64,000 bases of DNA from Echinarachnius parma (taxonomy: Eukaryota; Echinodermata; Echinoidea; Clypeasteroida; Echinarachniidae): positions 1 to 64,000 of the forward strand of contig JBAMJV010003005.1 in the NCBI GenBank assembly GCA_037951105.1. The letters are read 5' to 3'. Shown here in pieces: positions 45,745-55,463 of the stretch (positions within the stretch are counted from its first letter, which is position 1; the number at the start of each line of letters is the position of its first letter). The translations under genes and the position numbers were made by a program. The notes under the pieces were generated by a model, which worked only from the letters and a program-made list of their open reading frames with translations, was not told where the DNA came from and ran no database searches.

Positions 45745-46075
45745 TGTGGACATGTCTTTTCCCACACCCTGCACGTTCATATTCTCACTTCATCTCAGCT
45801 GTAAGTGTCTTGATAGATGCACCATCAAATTGGACAGGGCAATACCCTACCTCCTACTAAAAGGGGATGGTAATTTCAGTCTTGCACCTTTGGGAATGGA
45901 CATCTCTGTTGCACCTGATATTCTATTCAACATGGCATCTTGTGCATTCAGACAGGATGGATGCAGCATCATGACATGCAGCTGCAAGAAGCTTGCCTTA
46001 TTCTGCTCTTCAATGTGCAGCAAATGCATCAGCATTTCTGAAACAATGCAGCACCAGCACTAGAAGAAGCCATGG
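45745..46075 (+). pseudogene. Cys-rich (CXC-like) C-terminal fragment of a transposon protein
   Basis: The frame reads LGMDISVAPDILFNMASCAF then CSIMTCSCKKLALFCSSMC and SKCISISETM. The spacing C-x4-C-x-C-x6-C-x3-C-x2-C resembles the Cys-rich tails (CSCKKxGLxC) found in several invertebrate transposon-encoded proteins. Family not settled. The upstream part is unrelated. Confidence 0.4.
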
Positions 46076-46540
46076 ATGACGAAACAACACCGACTGATGA
46101 ACCAAAAGAGTGATGTAAAACTGTACTGTCAGGTCCACTTTGTGCATGGACACTCATGTTTCCCATATAATTGGGCATTAGAACATGTAGGATCATGGAA
46201 AAGCAAACAATTGAAAAGGGGTGTTTGTTCAATTAAAATAAATGGTGCTATTTGATTACAATAAGAGGATTAAACGATTATCGTTTCTTTTTAGAAAATT
46301 TTATCAATTTTCTCTTGCATAATTGATTGACATTGTTTTATGTGTTAATGTATAACACTACTTTATCATGCACACATAATTAAAATAAAAGATGAATATT
46401 AAGTTAATTCACACACAACAGTACTAAAGAAATTTCTGTACACAATATATAACGCTTGATTATTTTACAATTACGCACAACAATAATCTAATTGATGAGT
46501 TGTGTAATAACGTAATATCGCAATAGAGAAAGATGGCGTT
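46076..46540. other. AT-rich spacer, no feature recognised
   Basis: No gene or repeat recognised between the Cys-rich fragment and the next Myb-like copy. Confidence 0.4.
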
Positions 46541-46548
46541 GAAAGAGA

Positions 46549-46979
46549 AGTGAGCGGAGAATTTTACGAGGGAGGAGGTGGTAATTTTGGTAAAGGAGGC
46601 ATCTGCAAGGAAGGCAGTATAAGACGGATCTCTGTCCTCAACACTAACTGCAACTCAGAAAAACAGAGTATGGGATGCGATCGCGGAGAAGGTTTCGGGG
46701 GTTAGTGCAACCAATATAAAGATGGAAGCAAAAAAGAAGTATGCGCAAAGAAAAATGCTAGATGCAGGCCATTGGTGGTGGTCCACCCCCACCACCTTTG
46801 TGTGACATTGACACAAAGCTTGTGAGTTTTCTCGGAGAAGTGGCAGTCGATGGTGTGAAGGGAGGGTTGGAGGTGACAGTTCATCCACCTGGGATGGGGG
46901 GCATCAAGAGCAAGGAGGAGGCGATCGGAACTCTAGCGGGCATGATGTCTGGCAGGGCACCGTCCAGTGCTTCAGGTAC
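46549..46979 (+). pseudogene. Myb-like (Myb_DNA-bind_5 type) ORF, copy 2, most complete
   Basis: Here the N-terminal helix is present: NFTREEVVILVKEASARKAV, a stop, DGSLSSTLTATQKNRVWDAI, AEKVSGVSATN and KKKYAQRK. After a frameshift come GGGPPPPPLCDIDTKLVSFL, GEVAVDGVKGGLEVTVHPPG, EEAIGTLAGMMSGRAPSSAS. The order and the GGGPPPPPL linker match the Myb-like companion protein of Harbinger transposons. One stop and one frameshift disable it. A solo LTR interrupts it immediately after SSASGT. Confidence 0.82.
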
Positions 46980-47618
46980 TGTTGCTGCAGTAGATGCAGT
47001 AGTTTTGTTACGTAATTGCGATGCGCTCGCCATTTGTATTGTTACGTCAAAGTTGTAGATACTGTATTTATACGTCATACGTAAGCGCATGTTTAGTTTA
47101 GCGCGATATATGCGTATATTTTGAAAGAAAGTAAATTTAAACTGAAAATACTAGAAGACGAAACAACGTAAAGTTAAAGACACGTTCTAAAGAGTCATCG
47201 CAAGTTTATATATTCAAGTGCAGCTATAGGAGCCAAATTAGTAAGTTTTATTACATTAATTGCATTTAATTGTTGTGCATGCCTTCTAAAGCTTTATATA
47301 GTGTTGTTATAACTGCATATAAATTATCTGATTTCATGTTTAATCTTTTGTAGAATATTGTTCTGTTAATCTATATACCGTAATGCCATGAATGCAAAGT
47401 ATTGTTTATGTTTTTGTTTGTTTTATCTATTCTGTTATAGATTGTCATCTGTATCTATCAACTGTATCTATGTACCACACTCACCAAACACTTTCTACAA
47501 ACCAACAATAAACTGTTTAATTCTTCAACTTCAACTTCTATATTCTAATTATCTATCTGTGTGAACGTGTGATATGATACCGAATGACAACCAAAACTCC
47601 TCAAGTGAGGCAGCCACA
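46980..47618 (+). mobile_element. Solo LTR 1 (639 bp) with GGTAC target duplication
   Basis: It begins TGTTGCTGCAG and ends GCAGCCACA (TG...CA). GGTAC flanks it on both sides (46975-46979 and 47619-47623). Without it, the flanks join as GCTTCAGGTACCAAGATG, matching the uninterrupted sister copies (GCTTCAGGCACCAAGATG at 41905 and 47997). A TATATGCGTATATTTTG box and an AATAAA near 47508 are placed as in an LTR. Confidence 0.93.
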
Positions 47619-47623
47619 GGTAC

Positions 47624-48015
47624 CAAGATGTCAATTTTGGCGAGGAGGTGTCCGCGAGGAAAATCACTGTCATCAACATAAACTGCAACTTAGAAAAACA
47701 GAGCATGGGATGCAATCGCGGAGAAGGTTTCGGGGGTTAGTGCAACCAATATGAAGGCAGAATCAAAAAAGAAATACGCACGAAGAAAACGTGAGATGCA
47801 GGCCACTGGTGGTGGTCCACCACCACCACCTTTAAGTGACATAGACATGAAGCTTGTGAGTTTTCTCAGAGAAGTGGCAGTCGATGGTGTGAAGAGGTTT
47901 GGAGGTGACATTTCATCCACCTGAGCGCCTCAGAGTGAGGAGGATGCAATAGGAACTCTAGCGGGCATGGTGTCTGGCAGGGCACCATCCAGTGCTTCAG
48001 GCACCAAGATGTGAA
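47624..48015 (+). pseudogene. Myb-like fragment, copy 3
   Basis: Starts directly after the solo LTR with a degraded N-terminal part (EEVSARKIT-like), then WDAIAEKVSGVSATN, KAESKKKYARRKREMQATGG, DIDMKLVSFLREVAVD and the SGRAPSSAS tail, with frame breaks. It is closer to copy 1 than to copy 2. Confidence 0.72.
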
Positions 48016-48189
48016 TGTATGTGTGTTTGTCTGTGAATGTGTACGGTAAACACAGATTATATAATTGAAAAACTCATTACCATGACCTTGACTACGAGGA
48101 CTTTTATTCTGAAAATTTGGGCTAAACCAGCCTTTAAAAAAAAAATCATAAACAAATCAACAGCTGATGAATTAAAATCAATATAAATA

Positions 48190-48690
48190 AATCTCACTCC
48201 AAAAAATAGAATCAATTGAATACATTCTGCAACTGTATGCTCCACATCAAATAGGAAAAGGAAGTATTGACAAACAAATCATGCCATCGAATCAAAGAAA
48301 CAAAATCAAATTTGAAAAAAGGAAATCGCAAATATCAAATGTAACATATAGCGTGTGAAATTGTCAACATTACAGATCTACTCTTCGCTCAAGCTGCAGT
48401 TCACGATTAAGCTCCACAGGAGAGGAACTATCAAGACTGGCTTCTACACTGAAATCATTCCCTTGCTGCAACGAAGAGTCATTTCCATGCTATCATTTTG
48501 TGTGTGTGTTACACATGCTTAATATATTTATTTGCCATAGGATGATTCATTAATATTAATATTTATTTATATATTTGCTTTTAAGTATTATTAATAATCA
48601 TAATAATAATAATCATTATTGTTATTATTTCAACAAAACTACATGTTGCCAGTTGGAGACACATTTCCTTGTTTTATGAATTAGTCTCCA
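48190..48690 (+). repeat. Spacer of the repeated module, copy 3
   Basis: Matches 40336-40830 closely, including AATAATAATCATTATTGTTA and ACTACATGTTGCCAG. Confidence 0.75.
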
Positions 48691-49500
48691 AACAAAAGAT
48701 TTGACTGGCACTGAAGCTAACAAACGAGCATTTCAAACTCACTTCATTTTCTAAAATGCGCGTTTCCCTTGCAGCACAGGTGCTGCAGCACAGGTGCTGA
48801 GTCACACTGTAGCTGCTGGCATATATACACACACTGCCAATTTGGATCGCTGTCGAGTAATGCGGCAGATACTGCTGAATTTGTTTTAAAAAGTAAATGA
48901 TTTGTTTGACTCACTTAATTCCAGAACGAAAAAAGAAACTAGAGATTTAAGACGGCCTGTTCAGGAAGGGACCAACCACCTGCATATCTGGACCACATCA
49001 AGGGAATGGATTAAACACTGGAGGATCCTTAGCAAGTCAGAAGTGTACTTTCCAAATTGATGGATTTTGACACTTTCCTCCAAAATAGGTATTTGGAATT
49101 TTCTCCACCAGGAGGCAGATTTTGAATTTCTGAACCAGGATTGCCTTGAGAATTTATTCCCACAGACACGGAGTAGCCCTTATGACTTCCAGTCTTCTTT
49201 GAAGTCTGTAATGGTGGATATGTTAATGCAAGGAACTGGAGGGCCGAATTGCATGCAGGACATGGACAGCTTTGTTCTAGATCTGTCTGATATCCAATCC
49301 TCATCATATTCTTTACGATCTTGTTTTATTGCTCAAGGAAACATTGACACATCAATTTCGATCATTGAAATGAATGTTCTTGCATACATCGGAGGCTACC
49401 TAATCAGAAGAGTAGGACGGTGGCATGTCTGTCAAATGTGTAAGTTATCAAATCCCACTCGGGTTTTGACAGATGCAAGACATGTTTTCATCCACCTTTA
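48690..49500 (+). pseudogene. P-element/THAP9-like transposase C-terminal fragment, copy 4
   Basis: Same segments as copies 1-3. The last 144 codons are open (from 49067): IGIWNFLHQEADFEFLNQD, CLENLFPQTR, NVLAYIGGYLIRRVG, CQMCKLSNPTRVLTDARHVF. A small duplication (GCAGCACAGGTGCT twice) occurs at 48772-48796. Confidence 0.8.
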
Positions 49501-49610
49501 GCAGAGCTGCCAACCTTGAAGGAATGCTGGAATGTCAAATGTCATTGGAGCCATTGATTGCACACATACACACATGTATGCACGCAAGCACCCAAGGAAT
49601 AGAATAGCAA
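49501..49610 (+). pseudogene. Harbinger transposase fragment around the first DDE aspartate, copy 2
   Basis: Equivalent to 44566-44665: frame with AGMSNVIGAIDCTH-like sequence, decayed, followed by HxHVCTQAP-like residues. It sits at the same position after the P-like fragment. Confidence 0.6.
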
Positions 49611-49719
49611 GTAGATTATGAAAGGTATTACCATACATTGATCATTGAATTATTTTGTTTTATGACGAGAATGTAATTTGGATATTACTATATTGTCAAG
49701 TTCAATTAGGGAGCACATA

Positions 49720-49860
49720 TTTCAGCAAGTAGCCCCTTCCAGAATATGTGCAGCGACGTGGGAGGGTTCAGCCAGCCGACACAGCAAGATAGTAGCTGCT
49801 CACATGATGTACTTGGTCCAAAGAGCTGTGACTGAGGAGAGAGCATGTTTTCAGGGATAG
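49720..49860 (+). pseudogene. Harbinger helix-turn-helix fragment
   Basis: Reads VAPSRICAATWEGSASRHSK then IVAA. It corresponds to the ASGSFQ-xVxGDVxGxSQPT-xxKIV helix-turn-helix region of Harbinger transposases and is related to the tandem units downstream. Confidence 0.5.
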
Positions 49861-49894
49861 ATTGCATCCATTGGATGTATATATGTTGACACAG

Positions 49895-50260
49895 AGATGT
49901 TGAAAAAGTACCGTTTTATGAGTGGAGTAGAAAAAATCATAGAATTGCTACAGGCTGACCTTGAGTTCACAACAAAGAGAATTAGCCACGCCCTTCTGTG
50001 ATGACTCAAGAATGTTTGCGGCGATGTGGGAGGGTTTAGCCAGTCGACACAGAGCAAGATAGATCGATGTTTAAAAAATATTGTTTTATGCGTGATGGAG
50101 TGGTTAAGATCACAAAATTGCTACAGGCTGACCTTGAGTGCACAACAAACAGATTTAGCCACGTTCTTCTGTGACGAGTCACAAATGTTTGCGTCGATAT
50201 GGGAGGGTTTTAGCCAGTCGACACAGAGCAAGATAGACGCTAAGGCAGCTAGAGGCCAGA
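49895..50260 (+). pseudogene. Harbinger transposase N-terminal region, two tandem copies (about 176 bp)
   Basis: Each unit contains KYRF-like (or NIVLCVMEW) sequence, IxLLQADLEFTTKRxSHAL-type residues and MFAAMWEGLASRHRA / MFASIWEGFSQSTQSKID. This is the conserved N-terminus of Harbinger transposase (YRF...LxPTTxRSHALPV...GSFQ...GVSQPT). The copies start near 49905 and 50081 and are broken by stops and frameshifts. Confidence 0.7.
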
Positions 50261-50299
50261 GATCATCAATTTTGAGCAATGCGGCACAAAGGCCAAGTT

Positions 50300-50410
50300 T
50301 GCTGCTGTAGCGGGAATGCCAAATGTCGCTGGAGCCATCAATTGCACACACGTATGCATGCAAGCACCCAATTAGGAATAGAATAATAGCAAATAGATTG
50401 CACAAGGTAT
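50300..50410 (+). pseudogene. Harbinger transposase fragment around the first DDE aspartate, copy 3
   Basis: Reads AGMPNVAGAINCTHVCMQAP, with the catalytic Asp replaced by Asn (ATCAATTGC), then a stop. Confidence 0.65.
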
Positions 50411-50559
50411 TACCAGTGATTATTGCATTGTTTTGACCAGAGCAAGATAGTGGCTGCTGTTACAGACGCTTTGGCAGCTCGAGCACCAGACTTCATCAAT
50501 TTCTGGCAATAAAGGTTGTAAACGTTCAAGCTATCATAAATGCAGATCTGCAATTTATC

Positions 50560-50740
50560 AATGTAATTGTAGCAAAGTGGGCATTTTCTTCACCAGGATG
50601 CAGAACTTAAATTTCTCTTTTATGAACATATTTAGTCAGGACTGCCTGGAGAATCTGTTCAGCCATGTGGAAGGCTTCAGTCAACCGACACAGGGTAAGA
50701 TAGTAGCCCGTAGGGCAGCTAGTATAGGCAGGATGAAGAA
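50560..50740 (+). pseudogene. Chimeric frame: P-element hallmark joined to Harbinger helix-turn-helix
   Basis: An open stretch reads KVGIFFTRMQNLNFSF, SQDCLENLFSHV (the P-type NQDCLENLF motif), then EGFSQPTQGKIVARRAASIG (the Harbinger motif of the tandem units) and RMKK stop. No stop separates the two. Neither half is complete. Confidence 0.65.
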
Positions 50741-50744
50741 ATAA

Positions 50745-51440
50745 GATGCCAATAACGGAGGGAACTGGCCTATCCCTGTGGAGCTGCAGGTGGCAGGCTG
50801 CTTATGATTCTTGGCAAGTGGCACCTTCCACAATATTTGCAGGAATGTAGGAGGATTTAGTCAACCAATACAGGGCAAGATAATGGCTGCAGGGTAACTA
50901 GGCAGGATGAAGAAATAAGATGGCAATAACGGAGGGAACTGGCCTATCCCTGTGGAGTGGAGGTGGCAGGCTGCTTACGGTTCTTGGCAAGTGGCTCCTT
51001 CCAGAATGTTTGCGGAGATGTAGGAGGATTTAGTCAACCGACACAGGGCAAGATAGTGGCTGCAGGGTAACTAGGCAGGATGAAGAAATAAGATGGCAAT
51101 AATGGAGGGAGAGGGCCTATCCCTGTGGAGTTGCAGGTGGCAGGCTGCTTACAGTTCTTGGCAAGTGGCTCCTTCCAGAATGTTTGTGGAGATGTAGGAG
51201 GATTTAGTCAACCAACACAGGGCAAGATAGTGGCTGCAGGGTAGCTAGGCAGGAGGAAGAAATAAAATGGTAATATGGGATGGAGAGGGCCTATCCCTGT
51301 GGAGGTGCAGGTCGCAAGCTGCTTACGGTTCTTGGCAAGTGGCTCCTTCCAGAATGTTTGCAGGAATGTAGGAGGATTTAGTCAACCAACACAGGGCAAG
51401 ATGGTGGCTGCAGGGGAGCTTGGCAGGATGAAGGAATAAG
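50745..51440 (+). repeat. Four tandem 173-174-bp units of a Harbinger helix-turn-helix segment
   Basis: ATAAGATGGC-type landmarks lie at 50741, 50915, 51088, 51262 and 51435. Each unit reads WPIPVELQVAGCL, FLASGSFQNVCGDVGGF, SQPTQGKIVAAG, with stops (TAA after GRMKK, and TGA or TAC near FLASG). This is the LxLRFLASGSFQ-GDxxGxSQPTxxKIV domain of Harbinger transposase, amplified with a period near 58 codons. Confidence 0.85.
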
Positions 51441-51795
51441 AAATGTCTTGATAAATATGAAATATCCTAACAAACTTATAGAAGGAGGCATAACAAAAGC
51501 CATTCAACAGGAAACCAAAGAATTCAGATAAAGAGAGAGCAAGAAAAATCAAGTGATATAATTCTGTTTGTTCACATAATTCATCCCAATAATATTGATG
51601 TACCAAATTGTACAGAATATGATTCCTGTTATACTGAATGATGAGATTATGAAGAAAGCAATGAAGCACACAATGGATATGAAGTCCATTGGTCACATTT
51701 CAATGCGCTTCTCAGTTGTATTATTTCATGTGGATATTTAAGTTATTGTGTTATCATGAAAAATTGCAGATCAAGTTCAACTTAAATTATACAAA
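51441..51795. other. AT-rich spacer, no feature recognised
   Basis: No gene or repeat recognised. Confidence 0.4.
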
Positions 51796-51799
51796 AAAG

Positions 51800-52182
51800 T
51801 TCCTTCTACAAGAATACCCAGCAAAACATCAGAATACATAAAGCAATTATTAAAGGACAATCCCGAGAATTACAAGACTTACAAACACAAAGAAAGAAAT
51901 CGCAAGCAAGAAAGTTATGAACCGGAAAGATTGTCATCACCATCCATACAGAGAAAACAGCACAGGAAATGGGCAGGCCAATCAAAAACAAAGACAGCGT
52001 GATAATGGCACAGAGAAAAGGATCGAGAGGCATGATGCAAATTGGTAAAAAAACAAAATCAAACATCTATCAATGCAGGAGAGAAAAGAATACTTCAGGG
52101 GGAAAATGGCAGAGAGCAGGCAAAGGATATCAGATCAGAAGAAGTCAGCAACAACAGGGAATGACTGAGAAAGAAACATGAA
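51800..52182 (+). pseudogene. Lys/Arg-rich transposon ORF fragment
   Basis: The frame reads TSEYIKQLLKDNPENYKTY, KHKERNRKQE and later REKDREA and REKNTSGGKW with stops between. The NPEKYxEYKxKERxRxQ pattern is seen in basic proteins of invertebrate transposons. Assignment is tentative. Confidence 0.35.
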
Positions 52183-52366
52183 ATAGATCAACAAAGCAAT
52201 ACCACATGATCCAAATGAAAAAGAGGATGTCTATTTCAACCCACCAACAAGCACAAGCAAATCATCACTTTTAATATTCTAGTAATTACTCAGCCGTACA
52301 ACATTCATTTACCATAATAGTATTGCGATAAGTGTCATTATGGTAAATTTAGATTTAACTTAACCA

Positions 52367-52584
52367 TCAGTACTGTTGCCCGGAGCTGGTTCCTGCTAGT
52401 CGCCAACTAGCGCAGCATCATGATCCGGCTAGCGGCTGGAGGCCAGGCAAAGGCTGGGCTGGAAAGATGTACTCTTAGTCCTCTCAGAGTCCTAGGCTGC
52501 AACCTACCAGCAAATTAGCCATCGATGCTGCTGGATGGGCGACTAGCAGGAATTACATGTAGCTGCCCCGGGCAACAGTACTGA
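52367..52584. mobile_element. MITE with TCAGTACTGTTGCCCGG ends
   Basis: The 218-bp element has a left end TCAGTACTGTTGCCCGG and a right end CCGGGCAACAGTACTGA. The inner CCTGCTAGTCGCC and GGCGACTAGCAGG are also inverted. The interior is GC-richer than its surroundings. Confidence 0.88.
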
Positions 52585-52609
52585 CAGGCAAGTATAGTGC
52601 ACATTTTTC

Positions 52610-52803
52610 CAACCTTTAGGAGTACATGCCTCACCTCAAACACTACCTCAAGGGGACTTCAGCCTGCATTCCAATTACTCTCACAGGGAAATACAGGAGT
52701 GTCCATAGAGTGCTAATGATCAAGCGAGAGATCGAAAGCTACTTGATGGAGACCCTTAACTCCCTGGTCAGCGGCCTTTCTCAGGAGAAGCAGGGGGTGT
52801 ATT
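52610..52803 (+). other. Open frame of unknown identity
   Basis: An AG at 52620 is followed by a frame reading YMPHLKHYLKGTSACIPITL, TGKYRSVHRVLMIKREIESY and LMETLNSLVSGLSQEKQ, up to a GTGTAT donor-like site at 52796. It could be an exon of a mobile element. No family recognised. Confidence 0.3.
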
Positions 52804-52935
52804 CTGAAGTTAAAATTTATTTCATCTACATCATATCTACGTCACTAAAATATTACACTAGTACTTAAGGAAGAGCGATTTGCTAAAATATATTTTAGTG
52901 ACGTAGATATGACGTAGATACAATAATAACTTTAA
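52804..52935. mobile_element. Small hairpin element
   Basis: ATATCTACGTCACTAAAATA at 52834 is inverted at 52889 (TATTTTAGTGACGTAGATAT). The outer AAGTTAAA / TTTAAA stretches also match inversely. Confidence 0.8.
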
Positions 52936-52960
52936 ATCGTTTTCAGGACTGTGCCATCAT

Positions 52961-53577
52961 TGTTACTGCAGTCGTTGCAGTAAGAGTGTTACGTAATTGC
53001 GCAGCACCCGCCTTTTGTATTGCACAGTTGTGAAATAAGCGCATATAAATGTTAGCGCTATGTATGCGTATATTTTGAAAGAAAACTCTTTTAAACTGAA
53101 AAGAATCCAAACATGAAAACGTAAAGTAAACAAAACATTATTACACGTAACCAGTCAAGTCATTATTCAAGTTCTCATCAGGAGCCAAAGAGTAAGTTTA
53201 ATAGCATAAATTGCACATTTGTATGAATCATTATATTGTTGCATGCCTCACAAAGCTTAATTCAGTATTATTAATATTATGACATAATAAGTTTATAAAG
53301 TACGGTAACTGATTTCATGTTTACACTTGCTGAGTGTATTCCGTGAATTTGCATAATTCAAAGTATTAATTATGTTTTTTAAATTTTTTATCTGAACCTA
53401 TTATTGATTGTCATCTATATCTTTGTACATCACATCAAAGCAATACTTTCTTTGAACATATAATAAACTCTTAACAAAGTAACCTCAAGCATCCTCATTT
53501 CTTTATAACTTCTCTGTGTGATCTGTGATGTCGGATATTGAATGACACTGAAACTCCTCAAGTATGAGGCAGCCACA
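52961..53577 (+). mobile_element. Solo LTR 2 (617 bp) with ATCAT target duplication
   Basis: Begins TGTTACTGCAGTCG and ends GCAGCCACA. Direct repeats ATCAT flank it (52956-52960 and 53578-53582). It has the same family layout as LTR 1 (GTTACGTAATTGCG, TATGCGTATATTTTGAAAGA, AGGAGCCAAA, CTCCTCAAGT) but with many differences. Confidence 0.92.
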
Positions 53578-53582
53578 ATCAT

Positions 53583-54314
53583 CATATTCTTTGCAGAGTC
53601 AGACATGAAGTACGTCAGATCAGAAGCGGATGAATTTTCAGCTGAAGTTGAGTCTGGGGGTGTTTCACAAAGATGGTAAAGTTGAACTTAAATTTTAGGT
53701 TGCGACTTAAAATTATGGAAAGCTGTTTATTCCTGTATACAATTTGATCATTATTTTGAAAATAAAACATACGATTTGTTTTAAAAGCATAACTTTATTT
53801 CCCATTATCAAGGAGATTTGATATTCTTGATGTAAAATTCAATTTAAATAAAATTTTCATTATGACGTCACAATAACAATGTTTACTTCGGACTGTCGCA
53901 GCTAACTCAAAAGAAGATGTTATAAATTTTGACCCTACATTTGAATTTGTTTGTGCATTTGGGTACTAGATAGTCAAGCTCTTAAAAAAAGGGGGCATAA
54001 TATGATCATGGTGCGGATATCGGAGTAAAAAAATACATTAGATCAACGTACTCGATGCATAGCACAAGGTGATCAGCGAATTTTGACTCTTGAATCATCA
54101 ATCGTCGCATATTTTTTGTTAATTTACCCAATGTGCGTCTTCTGCAGGATGTTTTGCTTGACAACAGACATGTTGAACCAATAAGTTACCAGCGCACTTC
54201 CAAGCATGACCATTTTAAAAATTCTGCACCTGGAAGAAACACCTGCGCTCAACCAACCGAGATCGACGCACTTCACACCCATTGTGACGTCATACTGTTC
54301 AAGGAATTGTCATA
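53583..54314. other. Unassigned; possible MITE-like start near 53658
   Basis: GGGGTGTTTCACAAAGATGG at about 53656 resembles ends of foldback elements such as 25760-25920, but a partner end was not found. No gene recognised. Confidence 0.3.
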
Positions 54315-54612
54315 ATGGCAAATATTGTTAACTTAAAGGTTAACCAATTGCAACAGGAGTTGCAAAAGTGTGGTTTGGACAAGCGAGGATCTATACTGGT
54401 ACAATGATTAAGCGCAGCCATTGAAAATGAATCTGACAATGATGACGTGGCTGTTGAGCCTGATGAGAGCCTGAACGGAGAGAGTGATCTGCTAGCGAAG
54501 ATCTTCAGAGAAGTCTCAGAAATCAATAGATTAAAATGTCTTGAGAGGAGGTTTGATGACAGTAATAGAGAGCAGAGCAGAGGAAAGAGGGGATGCTTCC
54601 CTCCAGGGCCCC
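54315..54612 (+). pseudogene. SAP-domain gag-like fragment
   Basis: From the ATG at 54315: MANIVNLKVNQLQQELQKCG, LDKRGSILVQ, an in-frame TGA, then LSAAIENESDNDDVAVEPDE and an acidic/basic stretch ending REQSRGKRGCFPPG. The LxxLQxELxxxGLxxxGxxxxLxxxL pattern is a SAP DNA-binding motif, found at the N-terminus of many invertebrate retrotransposon gag-like proteins. A MITE is inserted at about 54612-54765. Residues PPAEFRLPKTFGK follow it in sequence at 54782-54815. Confidence 0.55.
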
Positions 54613-54616
54613 GTTG

Positions 54617-54760
54617 CAGAAAGAGATACAATCGATTGTAAGTTGCAATTAATTGTAAGTCAGATCACGTGTTATAGCTGCGCAAATCTGATTGGTTGAA
54701 ACGCCTAAATTTTCTGACTTACGATCAATCGTAACTTACAATCGATTGTATCTCTTTCTG
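54617..54760. mobile_element. Foldback MITE (CAGAAAGAGATACAATCG arms)
   Basis: The arms CAGAAAGAGATACAATCGAT and ATCGATTGTATCTCTTTCTG are perfect inverted repeats of at least 28 bp. The interior has GCGCAAATCTGATTGGTTG, shared in type with 23600-23738. Confidence 0.92.
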
Positions 54761-54819
54761 GTCTGATAGAGATGATTTCTCCCCCTGCTGAATTCCGTCT
54801 ACCAAAAACCTTTGGAAAG

Positions 54820-55010
54820 ACTGACCAGTAACGCGCACTTTATCCGTTATGCGCCGTTTATAATCGCGCTGACGCTTGGAAAATATATGTTTTGCGCTTA
54901 TTAATAACAAATTTGTTATTGTATTAATTATTTATATCATTCTGATCTTTGCCATTATAAGCAAGTGGGCGAGTTTGTGTATCTCTCCATGTAGGGAGAC
55001 TACCAAAATA
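54820..55010 (+). repeat. LTR-like repeat, family 2, copy 1
   Basis: Shares TAATAACAAATTTGTTATT, TGCGCCG(T/G)TT and ATTATAAGCAAGTGGGCGA with 59340-59520 and 60010-60220. The AT-rich body with a terminal GTGGGCGA suggests the 3' part of an LTR. Boundaries are not fixed. Confidence 0.55.
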
Positions 55011-55463
55011 TGAGCCGCGAAGTCTGGGTACAACAGGAACTTCGGAGGATCTACCTGTCCAACGAAAGAAAAGACTTTTGAGAAAATGAGGAGGGAGTCC
55101 TTACTCCTCTTTCAGGAGACTCAGAGTAGCGAGGTCACGCGAGCACGCGTAAGAGAACTAGTTGAACGAGAAGAGTGCATCATCTCTTCCGAACCTAAGC
55201 GAAGTGATTGACCAGCAGAAGACTCTCATACAAGAGCTTACAAACGTGAGGAATGAGGAATTTTTCCTCTACAGGATAAGATCTTTAAATTTCAAAAACA
55301 TGTTTCTCCCAGCTATAGTTTTGAACATAAAAACGCTATTGAGTATAATTTTTCTCCATACAAAGACAATATTAAATTAGAACATCAATGTGCCCCTCTG
55401 GGGGGGCGTTTTATTATTTGCCATATTTGAAAGCAGTGGTAAGCACTACTGAGGTTAGAAGCA
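55011..55463. other. Unassigned, possible gag remnant
   Basis: Frames such as NEKSASSLPNLSEVIDQQKT and LIQELTNVRNEEF suggest a coiled-coil coding remnant around 55162-55262. No family recognised. Confidence 0.3.

Noticed and set aside
46655-46888. Minus-strand frames over the Myb-like copies (also 41738-42184 and 47690-47920)
   Set aside because: The recognisable domain is on the + strand; the reverse frames show no known family.
46980-53577. A full LTR retrotransposon with LTRs at 46980-47618 and 52961-53577
   Set aside because: Each LTR has its own 5-bp duplication (GGTAC and ATCAT), the two differ strongly, and the DNA between is P/Harbinger debris without gag or pol. They are two solo LTRs.
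54299-54631. Minus-strand open frames opposite the SAP and MITE region
   Set aside because: They are shadows of the + strand gag-like frame and of the MITE.
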